Below, one piece after another: positions 33,576-43,151 of a DNA stretch of 53,627 nt. Within the stretch, counting starts at the first letter, position 1. The number at the start of each line of letters is the position of its first letter. Below the pieces are notes generated by a model. The model searched no databases, was not told where the DNA came from, and saw only the letters and a list, made by a program, of their open reading frames with translations. Position numbers and translations under genes: made by a program. The stretch is from an uncultured Verrucomicrobiota bacterium (GTDB taxonomy: Bacteria > Verrucomicrobiota > Kiritimatiellia > SS1-B-03-39 > UBA6053): contig CAKZLZ010000093.1 in the NCBI GenBank assembly GCA_937127435.1, positions 1-53,627 of the forward strand, given 5' to 3'.

Positions 33576-35906
33576 ATGAAAAAAACTCTTCTCCTCACAG
33601 CCTGCTTCGCCCTTACTTCGCAATTGATGGGTCAGACCTCGGTCACGCTCAACGACGGCGACAGCAATACCGTTGACTACGACACAACGGGCAATGACAT
33701 CACCTTCACCATTGATAGCGGTTCTGCGGACCAGACCGGGACCGTTACAGGCACTGGCAACCTGATCAAAACTGGCGAAGGGACGGTCAGACTCACCAAC
33801 GCCAATGCCAACACCTACACCGGAAACACCGACGTGCAGGCCGGTACGCTAGCCATTTATGGACCCAATGCAGGTATAATCACGGAGTCGGCCTACGTAC
33901 CTAGAGCTATCAACGTCGGTGACGCCAACACGGCGTCCCTCACGGTTTCCGGTGGTGCCAGTATCATTAAGGCTGGCACCATCATCCTTGGCAACACCTC
34001 TGCCGGCAATGGCACTCTTTCCGTCGCCGATGCCCCGGCATACCCCGACGGCGAAACAATAACCTTGTTTAATTTTGGTGATGTTCTGGTTGGGAATGAA
34101 GGTTCCGGCACGCTCAACATTTCATCTCGTGGCTATATGGCGGTGATCGATCCGTGGGCGCCCGAAGAGTCGAATCTCCGCCTCGGTGCAGGTGCCGGCG
34201 GTAGCGGCAATGTCATGGTCGACGATGCGACGCTAACGGTATCGGGAACTCTAAGGATCGCCGAGGGGCAGAACGCCACGGGATCGGTTACGATCAACAA
34301 TAACAGCTCTGTTTACACCACTAACCTCGAAATCGGCGTTGCCGCTGGAAGCCACGGAGAGCTCAGCATCAATAGCGGCTCCATCCTATCGGTCAATAGA
34401 TTCAGCGTCGGCGAGGGTACCACAACCGTCACGATCGATGGCGGCACACTCAAATCCAACGGCACGGCGCTCACCACTGACGCGCCCATCGTCATCAAGA
34501 ACGACGCTACCTTTTATGCCGGAGGATATGCCGGAGACAACATGGAGCTCCAGGGGGAGATCTCCGGAGATGGCAGGCTGGTAAAAACCGGAGGGCTTAA
34601 TCTCACTCTTACCGCGGACAATAGCTACACCGGCGGCACCTTCGTCGATTGGGGCACGCTCACCCTCGGGGCAGGCGGCACCAGCGGTAGCGTCCTCGGC
34701 AATATCTCCTTCAGCGATTTGAGCTACTCTCAAGGCTCACTCGTCTTTAACCGTTCCGATGACACCACCTACCAGGGTGTCGTCAGTGGCATTGGCAGCC
34801 TGGTCAAAATCAACACCAACACTCTCACGCTCACCGCGGATCATAGCTACACGGAGGGGACCATTGTCTCCGAAGGCACGCTCACCCTCGGCGTGGGCGG
34901 TGAAACGGGCAGCGTCATCGGCGACATCGCCAACAGTGGCACCGTGGTGATGAATCGTTCCGGGGATCAGACCTATAATGGTGTTGTCAGTGGCAGCGGA
35001 AATTTGGTGCACAATGGGGCGATCCTCCGTCTGAGCTCTGCCCAAACCTACACGGGCACCACCACCTTGAATTCGGGGTTCCTTGTGCTGCCCTTAGATG
35101 TGGATCAAGGACTTTCCGCCTCTACCATCGTCGAGATCGCAGCGGGTGCCACGCTGGATATTTCGAATCGCGCTCTCACCATTGCAGGTCTTTCAGGGGC
35201 GGGCAATGTGTACAGCTTTGGTGGCAGCGAAGGAAATCTCACCGTTAATACCGCTCCGGGTGAGTCGCAAACGTTCAGTGGCGCCCTCGGGTCTGACTTC
35301 CCCAACTTTTCACTGACCAAAGCCGGGGAAGGCACGCTAACGCTTACCGGCGCCAACACCTACACGGGCAGCACCACGATCAATGGCGGGATTCTGAATA
35401 TCAATGGATCTACTGCGAGTGCCATCACCATCAATGTCGGGGGCACCTTAGGGGGAAATGGTACCTTTAACGGTCTGGTCACCGTCGCAGGCACCTTGGC
35501 CCCCGGAGAAAGTCCCGGTACGCTTCATTTTACAAACGATCTGACCCTTGAAGACAGCGCTACTTTGAATATGGAAATCACCGGCAACAACCCGGGGGAG
35601 TTCGACATTCTGAACGGCAACGGCAGCAACAGCCTGATCCTTGACGGAATTCTCGCCATCGACAACACCGGCTATACGGGTGTGTGGGGAGACTCCATCA
35701 CCGTCTTCACAAATTGGGATACCGTCAGCGGAACGTTTTCTTCCATTACCGGCACCGATCTGGAGGACGGTCTGGAGTGGGACACCAGCAACATCTACAG
35801 CTCAGGTACCCTTAGTGTCATTCCCGAACCTTCGAGTGTCCTCCTTCTGCTCAGTTCGCTGGTCATGATCACCTTGCTTAAGAAATCTAAAAAAGGTGAT
35901 TTATAG
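33576..35906 (+). CDS. Autotransporter-associated beta-strand repeat protein with PEP-CTERM tail
   Basis: This 776-residue protein begins with a signal peptide (MKKTLLLTACFALTSQLMGQ). The body contains at least four copies of the autotransporter-associated beta-strand repeat (PF12951 type): GNLIKTGEGTVRLTNANANT near residue 61, GGLNLTLTADNSYTGGTFVD, INTNTLTLTADHSYTEGTIV and GEGTLTLTGANTYTGSTTIN. It ends with VIPEPSSVLLLLSSLVMITL and a lysine-rich tail, a PEP-CTERM sorting signal recognised by exosortase in the inner membrane. Such proteins fold as long beta-helices at the cell surface or in extracellular matrix. No exosortase is in the window. It is divergent from the AraC regulator. Confidence 0.88.
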   Translation: MKKTLLLTACFALTSQLMGQTSVTLNDGDSNTVDYDTTGNDITFTIDSGSADQTGTVTGTGNLIKTGEGTVRLTNANANTYTGNTDVQAGTLAIYGPNAGIITESAYVPRAINVGDANTASLTVSGGASIIKAGTIILGNTSAGNGTLSVADAPAYPDGETITLFNFGDVLVGNEGSGTLNISSRGYMAVIDPWAPEESNLRLGAGAGGSGNVMVDDATLTVSGTLRIAEGQNATGSVTINNNSSVYTTNLEIGVAAGSHGELSINSGSILSVNRFSVGEGTTTVTIDGGTLKSNGTALTTDAPIVIKNDATFYAGGYAGDNMELQGEISGDGRLVKTGGLNLTLTADNSYTGGTFVDWGTLTLGAGGTSGSVLGNISFSDLSYSQGSLVFNRSDDTTYQGVVSGIGSLVKINTNTLTLTADHSYTEGTIVSEGTLTLGVGGETGSVIGDIANSGTVVMNRSGDQTYNGVVSGSGNLVHNGAILRLSSAQTYTGTTTLNSGFLVLPLDVDQGLSASTIVEIAAGATLDISNRALTIAGLSGAGNVYSFGGSEGNLTVNTAPGESQTFSGALGSDFPNFSLTKAGEGTLTLTGANTYTGSTTINGGILNINGSTASAITINVGGTLGGNGTFNGLVTVAGTLAPGESPGTLHFTNDLTLEDSATLNMEITGNNPGEFDILNGNGSNSLILDGILAIDNTGYTGVWGDSITVFTNWDTVSGTFSSITGTDLEDGLEWDTSNIYSSGTLSVIPEPSSVLLLLSSLVMITLLKKSKKGDL

Positions 35907-36272
35907 ACCGCGATTTTTCTCGCTCAGCTTCCAAATCTCCGGCGCTTATCCATGTAAAAGTTTGTGCGACGAAGTGAGTATCTGCGTTCCGATCATCGGA
36001 CATCAGCTTTTGAGCAGGTAGATCCCTATCACTAGGCTCTTTTCCCACCCCTGTTTTAACAAGGTCGATTAGAGTTCGGTTGCGAAACTTAAGGACTCGT
36101 CTAACCAATTGTCAGTACTCAACACACTGGCTAAACGACGGAAGGACTGGCGCTCCGCAGACTTTTGAGCCGCATTCAGTGAAGTGAGAATATTCAGGGC
36201 ACAATGATTGAACCGCTTTTCCGGTATTTTATATTTACGGCCTAAAACTTTCGATCAGGAATTTAAGACCGT
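35907..36272. other. Gap with possible coding remnant
   Basis: No complete gene is evident in these 366 bases. On the minus strand a frame without a start codon is open from 36254 to a TAA at 36069-36071 and translates to a plausible helical sequence containing KIPEKRFNHCALNILTSLNA. A second frame follows at 35887-36108. Together they may be the debris of a lost gene. Confidence 0.4.
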
Positions 36273-39200
36273 TCACTCTGCTTCCGTCACTTTCACTTGG
36301 ATATACCCCGATTCGAGTCCCGGCACTGCGGGGGTCACGCGGAAGCTCCGGTATTCCCAATCGGGACCCGCTGTTCCATCATAGTCACCAAGCGCAGGCA
36401 TGGACGTGCTGGCCGGTGCGGGAAGTTCCTCGAGGGTCAGATCCCCGGACAGATCCAGCAGATCACTGCTGGCGGTTATTTGATATATGAGCCCGTCAAT
36501 CGCGGCGGAAGTCGGCGGATTTCCACTGAACACCGCCCCGGCACGCACCGGAACCGTCAGCGTGAAGTAAGGGAGATCATCTCCGGAATTCATTTCCATC
36601 GAACCGCGCTGCTTGCCCTCTGTGCCTCCATCCCCCATCGGATGGGTATCGAAGGCAAAGTGATAGAGATTTGTTTTCGTGTCACCGTTTGCATCTTCCG
36701 CAAGTCCGAAGCCCTCCAAAGGATCCAGTCCCCGGGATTTGGCCCAGGCGTTGGCGGCATTGGGTTCATAAATATGGATATTGGAAAAGGTGCCATTTCC
36801 CGTAGGGGCGGCATCATCGTCGTTCACAAAGAATAAATATTGGAAAGTTCCAGTGAAGATCTCCCCCACATTGACCACGTAGTGCTTCGTATTGGGGGCA
36901 CTCGTACTGTAGCTTTCAAGTTGCTCACTCGTACTCCAAGGTGTCGTCTCTCCGTATATCTGAAATGTACGCTCAGCAGAGAGCTCGGTATCGTCGTCAA
37001 AACCAATTCCGTGAATTTCTCCTTCGAAAGAGCTGCTGAAATCGAACTCCAATACCGTATTCTCCGTAATCTCGATGCTGGTCAGGTCAACCATCTGCCA
37101 ACCGTTGCCGTCAATGGTGACCGATCTTCCTCCGAGGAGCGTTACAACTGGATTTGCGTTCTGTGATCCGCCATAGGGCAGGAGAGGAAGCGACTTGATT
37201 TCATTAAATACCCGCACCTTAAGCGTCGTCGAAAGAAGACCCAAGTTCACAGTGGTGATCTCAGATTGGAGAACCCCGTCATCAGCTTTATACGTAAAGC
37301 TGTCAATCCCTTCAAAACCAAGCGCCGGGGTGTAGTCGAAGGAGCCGTCGGTATTGAAACTCAGAGTCCCATGAGACACATCCTCAACCAGAACAGCCGT
37401 AAGAACTTCAAGGTTTGCATCCGTGTCATTTGCCAAGACGCCATTTCCCGCATCAACGCTCAGCATAGTATCAGCGCTGACAACATAAGAGTCCATACTC
37501 CCTACGGGAGCCTGTGCAGAATCGAATTCTGTTACCGTCAACGCGACCGGATCCAAACCGGGACTGGTGATATTGAACAGCGCGATGCCCCCCACAACGT
37601 CAGCATCATAGGCCGCATCGAAGGTAACAGTTTGGGTCAGACTCCAGTTACTGGAATCAAATTGAAGCGTGGCACCACCTGCCAAAGTAAGGTCGGCATC
37701 ACCGGACTCTTTAGAAACCGTCAGGGTCACAGGTGAGGCGGGAGGGGCAGACAAACTGACACCAATACTCGTGCTTCCCTCTTCGTTCACCAGAATATCA
37801 CTTTCGGTGACCTGGATCACCGGTGCACCGGTCAACGTGGTCATGGTTCCCCGGATAGAAACATCCTCAATCGCGTCATAATATACCGGATCGGTAATCT
37901 TTCCGAGCCCGAGAGAACTTGAGCCGCTCCCAGTATGCCAAAAATGTAAACGGAATTCGACGGGTTGGGTTTGATACTGCAGCAGCGCCAGTCCCGACAA
38001 ATCTCCCTGTACCAGCGTGCCGGCATTCCCGCCAAAGCCTTTTCCGGGAACGGAACTTAAATTAAAAGGCACCGTTTCAAAGCTGGCAAAATTATCTGCG
38101 CTCACCCGCAGTTCGTAAAAGATTTCGTCGTCAGCCCCCCCGCAGATACCCAGGGTGATCTTTTCCAAATTCATTTTATAATCGGTTTCCGGGGTCACCG
38201 TCCATGAAAAATAATCGGCAGCCGGATCTAAGCTGGAGCCGATGTACCTCGAGGTATAGGAATCCGTTCCGGGCCAAACGGAAAGTATATTTGTGCCCGG
38301 CCCTCCGGAAATCGCGGTGCTGGATAAATGCGGAACACTGTAGACAGGAGATTGTGCAACCTTTGTTCCATCGGGAAACTCCCATCCCAGAAGAGTGTCT
38401 CCAAATTCATCGGCTGTAAAGGTGATCGAGGCCGGTTCACTGACGGTGACGCCATCAAACAATACAAAAATTGCGGTGTCGGTTCCGGGGGTGTCCCGCT
38501 TGGATACGTAATAGGGGTGGCCCTCATACCAGCGGATTTGCCCGTTATCCGGATTGTCGAGCAGGATCGGCGTCAAGGGATCCCCATCCACATCGCTGCC
38601 CGGAAAAGATAATTTGAGCGGGGTATTGATCTTTCCGCTGACCGCAAAGCTTTCCGCAACCGGCGGCGTGTTGACCGATCCGTCATCATAAGCCAGGGCG
38701 AAGCGGCCCTGGCTCTGGTCCTGATATACGCCGGTGGGAACGGTCACATCCGCCACCGCCCGCACCTGAAACCAGGTTTCGACATTGTCGGACGCAGCCG
38801 CGGCGTAAGTAGTCTCCGTAATCGGGGTCGCGGTCAGGCGGGTATAGCTTCCCAGCCGTTCATTGGAAACATAAACATGATAACCCAACAGGCCGGTCGC
38901 CGGTGAAGCCTCCCAATCGAGTTGAACATTTCCGGCATCCGTCCGGGATATGGACAAAGAACTGACCGGATCAACCTGGGCAATACGCAGGGTCGGGTCC
39001 CCCATCAAGTTGGCAGTCACCACCGGATAAGGATATTCGTCACTGAAAAAATAATAGTCCCGGGCCTGGCTGTAAACCCACTGACCCGCCTCCGAATCGT
39101 AGGTCGAAGTATACCTCGAATTCAACAGATCATTTTGGGTGCTGACCACCGATTCTCCGATGGGGCGACCCGCCGCCATTTTATGAAGATACCAGGCGGG

Positions 39201-40412
39201 ACGTCCCCCCCACAGGGCCGTCAATCCCCAGTCCGGTTGCGCAAGCATCCCCCGCATATGATTGTTCGAGTCCCAAAATTGCAGAATATGACTCCGGAAA
39301 ACCGCAGTAAAAATGGATTTTTGAAAGGTATCCCGGGCCGGGGTCCAATCCGAGGTACGGTTTCCGAAGGCAAAAAGATAGGATTCATCGCCAATGATCG
39401 TGTTCAAGTTTCCACTATCATTCCAATTTCCATCTCCCACCATCGCTTTCAATACCGTGTTGGAGGCGTAGAGGTAGTAGTCATCTCCCACATAGTTTTG
39501 GTAAGACACGTCGCGATGAAGATTCCGGTAGGCGTGTTCCTTGTGAATGTAGTCGCGCAAGTACTCCACCTCATTTTTTTTGTAGGCACTCATGCTGTGA
39601 AAGGTCACCCGGCCGGTGGCCAACTCAATGGATGAGGGATAATTACTCGGATCGTAAACACCATCATCCGCCGTGTAGTTCCCATAGTTGTTGCTGTCAT
39701 TCCACTCGTCCAAATCAGCATAAAACAAATCCGTTTCGTGGGCATGTGATTCGTGTCCGTCGGGCGCCAACCAGCCTGATTTCACCATGCCCACCGCACC
39801 GAAAAGAAAAAGACTGTTGATCTCGGGCTTCGCCAGCACCGCAGCCTGAATCGCCGCCTTTAAGGCCGCCTCATCCCCCGTTCCCTCACGTCCCCAATCC
39901 AAACGAACCACTTCCCAGCCATCTCCCACCAGATTTAACTCCAAATTTTTAACTTCCTCTTGAAGCTCGCTGGCCCAGGTGTCTTCAACCACCAGCAATA
40001 CCGCGCCCCGGCTGTCCACCAGCGGCTGATCGATGGTCGCCACAAAAAGGGCAATCCGGTTGCTGGTTCCACTCGTCGTGGTGTTAATCAGATCCACACT
40101 GTATTCATAAGTTTCGCCTACGACCACCGTGGTGTCTATAAAAGGAGGAGATCCGGCAGCCGGATACTCGGCCAGAACATTCCAGGTTGCGACCCCGGTT
40201 TCGTCGATGAGCCGGCGCTTTACCCGAACCGGTGTGCTCCCTTGAGAATTCCAATCGACCGTAACCTGTGGCGATGGCGTGGTCACCACATCTACGTCAA
40301 CATTGAGATCAGCTGAAACCCAAACGGGACAAACCAATAGCCCAAGCAGGAGGAGAAAACAACGGGTGGGAAAGCGAAACAGAGCGACAGGGAGGGATTG
40401 TGTCTTTAACAT
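36273..40412 (-). CDS. Giant exported multidomain protein with C25-peptidase-like domain
   Basis: The ATG at 40412 follows an AGGA about 12 bases upstream; a GTG at 40442 would add ten residues. The protein is about 1379 residues with a signal peptide (CFLLLLGLLVCPVWVSA). Residues about 130-450 resemble peptidase C25 (gingipain-like): AVLLVVEDTWASELQEEVKN, INSLFLFGAVGMVKSGWLAP and YPSSIELATGRVTFHSMSAY. The GHG histidine motif and the catalytic cysteine are not found; the region has no cysteine. After it come fibronectin-like (LDWEASPATGLLGYHVYVSN), cadherin-like (VDGDPLTPILLDNPDNGQIR), Calx-beta-like (DILVNEEGSTSIGVSLSAPP) and tandem cadherin domains. It is likely a surface protein with lost protease activity. 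It lies downstream of the BNR_4 gene on the same strand. Confidence 0.68.
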   Translation of the reverse strand: MLKTQSLPVALFRFPTRCFLLLLGLLVCPVWVSADLNVDVDVVTTPSPQVTVDWNSQGSTPVRVKRRLIDETGVATWNVLAEYPAAGSPPFIDTTVVVGETYEYSVDLINTTTSGTSNRIALFVATIDQPLVDSRGAVLLVVEDTWASELQEEVKNLELNLVGDGWEVVRLDWGREGTGDEAALKAAIQAAVLAKPEINSLFLFGAVGMVKSGWLAPDGHESHAHETDLFYADLDEWNDSNNYGNYTADDGVYDPSNYPSSIELATGRVTFHSMSAYKKNEVEYLRDYIHKEHAYRNLHRDVSYQNYVGDDYYLYASNTVLKAMVGDGNWNDSGNLNTIIGDESYLFAFGNRTSDWTPARDTFQKSIFTAVFRSHILQFWDSNNHMRGMLAQPDWGLTALWGGRPAWYLHKMAAGRPIGESVVSTQNDLLNSRYTSTYDSEAGQWVYSQARDYYFFSDEYPYPVVTANLMGDPTLRIAQVDPVSSLSISRTDAGNVQLDWEASPATGLLGYHVYVSNERLGSYTRLTATPITETTYAAAASDNVETWFQVRAVADVTVPTGVYQDQSQGRFALAYDDGSVNTPPVAESFAVSGKINTPLKLSFPGSDVDGDPLTPILLDNPDNGQIRWYEGHPYYVSKRDTPGTDTAIFVLFDGVTVSEPASITFTADEFGDTLLGWEFPDGTKVAQSPVYSVPHLSSTAISGGPGTNILSVWPGTDSYTSRYIGSSLDPAADYFSWTVTPETDYKMNLEKITLGICGGADDEIFYELRVSADNFASFETVPFNLSSVPGKGFGGNAGTLVQGDLSGLALLQYQTQPVEFRLHFWHTGSGSSSLGLGKITDPVYYDAIEDVSIRGTMTTLTGAPVIQVTESDILVNEEGSTSIGVSLSAPPASPVTLTVSKESGDADLTLAGGATLQFDSSNWSLTQTVTFDAAYDADVVGGIALFNITSPGLDPVALTVTEFDSAQAPVGSMDSYVVSADTMLSVDAGNGVLANDTDANLEVLTAVLVEDVSHGTLSFNTDGSFDYTPALGFEGIDSFTYKADDGVLQSEITTVNLGLLSTTLKVRVFNEIKSLPLLPYGGSQNANPVVTLLGGRSVTIDGNGWQMVDLTSIEITENTVLEFDFSSSFEGEIHGIGFDDDTELSAERTFQIYGETTPWSTSEQLESYSTSAPNTKHYVVNVGEIFTGTFQYLFFVNDDDAAPTGNGTFSNIHIYEPNAANAWAKSRGLDPLEGFGLAEDANGDTKTNLYHFAFDTHPMGDGGTEGKQRGSMEMNSGDDLPYFTLTVPVRAGAVFSGNPPTSAAIDGLIYQITASSDLLDLSGDLTLEELPAPASTSMPALGDYDGTAGPDWEYRSFRVTPAVPGLESGYIQVKVTEAE

Positions 40413-40551
40413 AGTGGCCAATCCTAAACCAAGCACATCCACTTAATCAAAGCTTAAATCATGCTAAACTAAAGTTTTTTTGGGTAAGTCTATATATGGC
40501 CTGTAAAAAAAGTCACCGGGATCAGAGACGGTTTAAACGTACAGAATCCAC

Positions 40552-43080
40552 TCACTGTAACTGCAGACGGTAGAACTTTTGAAAGAGACTTTCCGTCAGC
40601 AAATCCTCATCTTCGATTTCAATATAATCCAAGCCTTCCTTAATGGAATTTCGTAAACGCTCACTAAAATCCAGGGCTTGACCATAGCCTGTTCCCGGCG
40701 CTTCAGATTCCAAAACACTGATGGTTTTTCCGGTGGCTTCCGGGTTGAAAGAGTAGGATAAAATGCCGGCTGTACCATCGAATCTCAGGCGGAGTTCCGG
40801 GAGATCGACTGCATCAAAGGGATCCGTGCCAAAATAAAATTCCGCTTCGTTGTCCACTTGGTCCTCATCGGGGTCGTCCGTCGCTTCTAACTCTACATCT
40901 GCCGAAATTTCTTCCGGATCCGCATGGCGCTCCAGCCAACGCAAGTAAGCCCCCTTTCCTTCCACCGGGGTCGCCGTATCCGTCGTCATGTCGTAGGGAA
41001 GCTCCCAATACTGGGTGCCGTCACCGTTTCCAAAGTAGAGGTGCACCTCGGTTTTTGCTTCCGGATTTCCATCCGCCCAGAAGGCAAAGAAAGGATCCGA
41101 GGTATCCTGTGGAATTCTGGCGTATCCGTGCTTGCGGGGGCTTTCCCGGGTGAGCGTTTTCACTTTGGTCCAGGTCACCCCCTGATCCGTACTGCGCCAG
41201 GTCTCCATTTCACCACCCTGCCCCCAGTAGCGCTCAATCTCCGCGGTGGTTGCGCCTTCTCCAGGAGCCGCCGGAGCGCCGGTCGGCGCGACCACTGTCC
41301 ACACATCATCCGCAATATGAATACTACCGGTACAGTAGTTATGAATCACCGTGGAAACGGCGGTTGCAGAAGGCGGCATGGAGGTTGTGACCCAATTCGA
41401 TCCGGTCCAGCGGGTGATCCGCATCAACCGGGGTTCACCCACAGGGCCGGGTCGATAGCCGTTCCCGTTTGCATCATTCGCGGTCACATATAAAATCACC
41501 GGATTTCCATCGGCATCAAATACCAGATCTTTCATGTAAACCAACAAATCCTGGGCGCTGTAGTCGATCACCCGGGCCGGGCTCGCGCTGGAGGTCACGG
41601 GCAGACTAAGCGTCGTGACCTGGCCGGTGCTGCCATCCAAATATTGCCAGGTTTCCCCGTCGTCGGAGGTCTGGAGGTAATAGAGATCGGTACGGGCATC
41701 CACGTTTCCGCCCGGATGACGGTTGAAGGCGGTACCGACGGTATTTCCGCTGCGGTTGCTGCTTTGATATTGTCCCCCCAAGGAGGCGAGTTTTGTCGCA
41801 TTGGCCGTGGTCAGGGCCGGATCAGGATTTGCGGCAAAGTACAATTCACGTCCTGCGGTGTAGCGGGTGAAAAAGTGGAAAAAGATTTCGTCCCCCGCCG
41901 CTTCCGTTCCCGGCAAGTACCAGATCTGCGGATAGGTAAAACTCAGTCCGGCTGCATCGGAGATGAGGGTGAACGCGTTGGTGCTGTTGGGTTCCGTACT
42001 CCGATAAATAAACCCTTTTCGGGTCGTATTTCGACCGGAAACAAAAACATAAACATAACCGTCCCGATCGATCTGAATGGCCGCGTTGTCATGCGGATCA
42101 TTCACCGAACCTTTGCTCATGACCATGGTGGGTTTGGGAACCGTATGACTGCTATGATCGTATTCCGAAGCCATGATCCGCAAGTTTGTCGCGGTGGCGG
42201 AAGTGGTGCCCCCATAGGTGAAAAAGGTTTTGTTGGCAATAGCCGAATACACTGCTACCGGTCGATGCTTGGCCGTGTACGTCGCCAGTCCGCCCGAATA
42301 CTTCGGACCGTACCCGTCACTCCCGTATTGCCCGAGATTAAACCAAAGCCCCTTGTAGCCATCAAATTTTACATCTTCAACCGGCTCCGGAGGAACCAAC
42401 AGCAGGGATTCACGGTCAAGGGCCCCGTCACTGATCCGAATCCGGCCGATCGAACCGGTGAACTGCGAACTGGGTTGGTGGGTGGAACCGACGGTGAGCG
42501 CCTGATTGGAATCGAACAGGGAGGTTTTTAATCCACTCAAATTTGTAGAAGTAAAATCTTCGTCGTCACTCAGGTTCTTGAGGTAAGCCGTTCCGCCCCC
42601 CCCGTTGAAAATGACCGCCAGGTAATAGTTTTTTCCGGAAGTGACCGACAAAACATCCGTGGTGGTTGAGGAGGATCCGTCGTCACTCTGGAGAATGCGG
42701 ATTTTACTGTTGTTGATGCCGATCACCCAGGACCTTTGGTTGATCGACCCATTCCAATGTCCGACCAAAACCTCGGTGCCTCCCGAAGCCGCAGACACAT
42801 TAAAATAAACCTCGGCCGTCATCGTGCTGTCTGTCCATACCGCTTCATCGGCCCGGGAAAGATATCCGCCCCCCGCAAAGTCTGCAGATTTTCCCAGGTC
42901 CGGACCTGCAAGCACCGAATGGGTAACCCCGGCCACCTCAAGCGTCAAATCCCGGCCGGCGATACTGCTGTCGATCAAAAAGCCCGGGCTGTCTTCAAAA
43001 GTCCAGTCCCCCAAAACGTCTGCACAAAGAAGGGTCCACGACACCGTGGAAAAAAAGATAGAGAGGAAAATAACTTTCAT
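40552..43080 (-). CDS. Secreted LamG plus BNR_4 protein, polysaccharide-lyase-like
   Basis: This 842-residue protein has a signal peptide (MKVIFLSIFFSTVSWTLLCA). A LamG-type lectin domain spans about residues 25-225 (LGDWTFEDSPGFLIDSSIAG, FTGSIGRIRISDGALDRESL). From about 240 to 700 is a BNR_4-type beta-propeller: GYKGLWFNLGQYGSDGYGPK, LRIMASEYDHSSHTVPKP, then D328-P329-H330-D331-N332 before IQIDRDGYVYVFVSG. This fold includes ulvan lyases of families PL24 and PL25, in which histidines are catalytic; whether this protein is a lyase is not proven. The C-terminus has a DPDEDQVDNEAEFYFGTDP segment resembling a calcium-binding type 3 repeat. It is terminated separately from the upstream PEP-CTERM gene. 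Secretion to the medium or surface is likely. Confidence 0.8.
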   Translation of the reverse strand: MKVIFLSIFFSTVSWTLLCADVLGDWTFEDSPGFLIDSSIAGRDLTLEVAGVTHSVLAGPDLGKSADFAGGGYLSRADEAVWTDSTMTAEVYFNVSAASGGTEVLVGHWNGSINQRSWVIGINNSKIRILQSDDGSSSTTTDVLSVTSGKNYYLAVIFNGGGGTAYLKNLSDDEDFTSTNLSGLKTSLFDSNQALTVGSTHQPSSQFTGSIGRIRISDGALDRESLLLVPPEPVEDVKFDGYKGLWFNLGQYGSDGYGPKYSGGLATYTAKHRPVAVYSAIANKTFFTYGGTTSATATNLRIMASEYDHSSHTVPKPTMVMSKGSVNDPHDNAAIQIDRDGYVYVFVSGRNTTRKGFIYRSTEPNSTNAFTLISDAAGLSFTYPQIWYLPGTEAAGDEIFFHFFTRYTAGRELYFAANPDPALTTANATKLASLGGQYQSSNRSGNTVGTAFNRHPGGNVDARTDLYYLQTSDDGETWQYLDGSTGQVTTLSLPVTSSASPARVIDYSAQDLLVYMKDLVFDADGNPVILYVTANDANGNGYRPGPVGEPRLMRITRWTGSNWVTTSMPPSATAVSTVIHNYCTGSIHIADDVWTVVAPTGAPAAPGEGATTAEIERYWGQGGEMETWRSTDQGVTWTKVKTLTRESPRKHGYARIPQDTSDPFFAFWADGNPEAKTEVHLYFGNGDGTQYWELPYDMTTDTATPVEGKGAYLRWLERHADPEEISADVELEATDDPDEDQVDNEAEFYFGTDPFDAVDLPELRLRFDGTAGILSYSFNPEATGKTISVLESEAPGTGYGQALDFSERLRNSIKEGLDYIEIEDEDLLTESLFQKFYRLQLQ

Positions 43081-43089
43081 TATATAGAG

Positions 43090-43127
43090 AAAAGAAAAGG
43101 CCGCTCCCCCTCACACGGAAAGCGGCC
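43090..43127 (-). terminator. Terminator between the small PEP-CTERM gene and the BNR_4 gene
   Basis: On the minus strand GGCCGCT (43121-43127) pairs with AGCGGCC (43099-43105) across a 15-base loop and is followed by TTTTCTTTTC. It lies 24 bases after the stop of the PEP-CTERM gene at 43152. Confidence 0.75.
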
Positions 43128-43151
43128 GGAATGTGTGGACGAGGAGAAAAC

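Noticed and set aside
41644..42531. 295-codon plus-strand frame opposite the BNR_4 gene
   Set aside because: It is a shadow of the beta-propeller coding region with no recognisable domain or start site.
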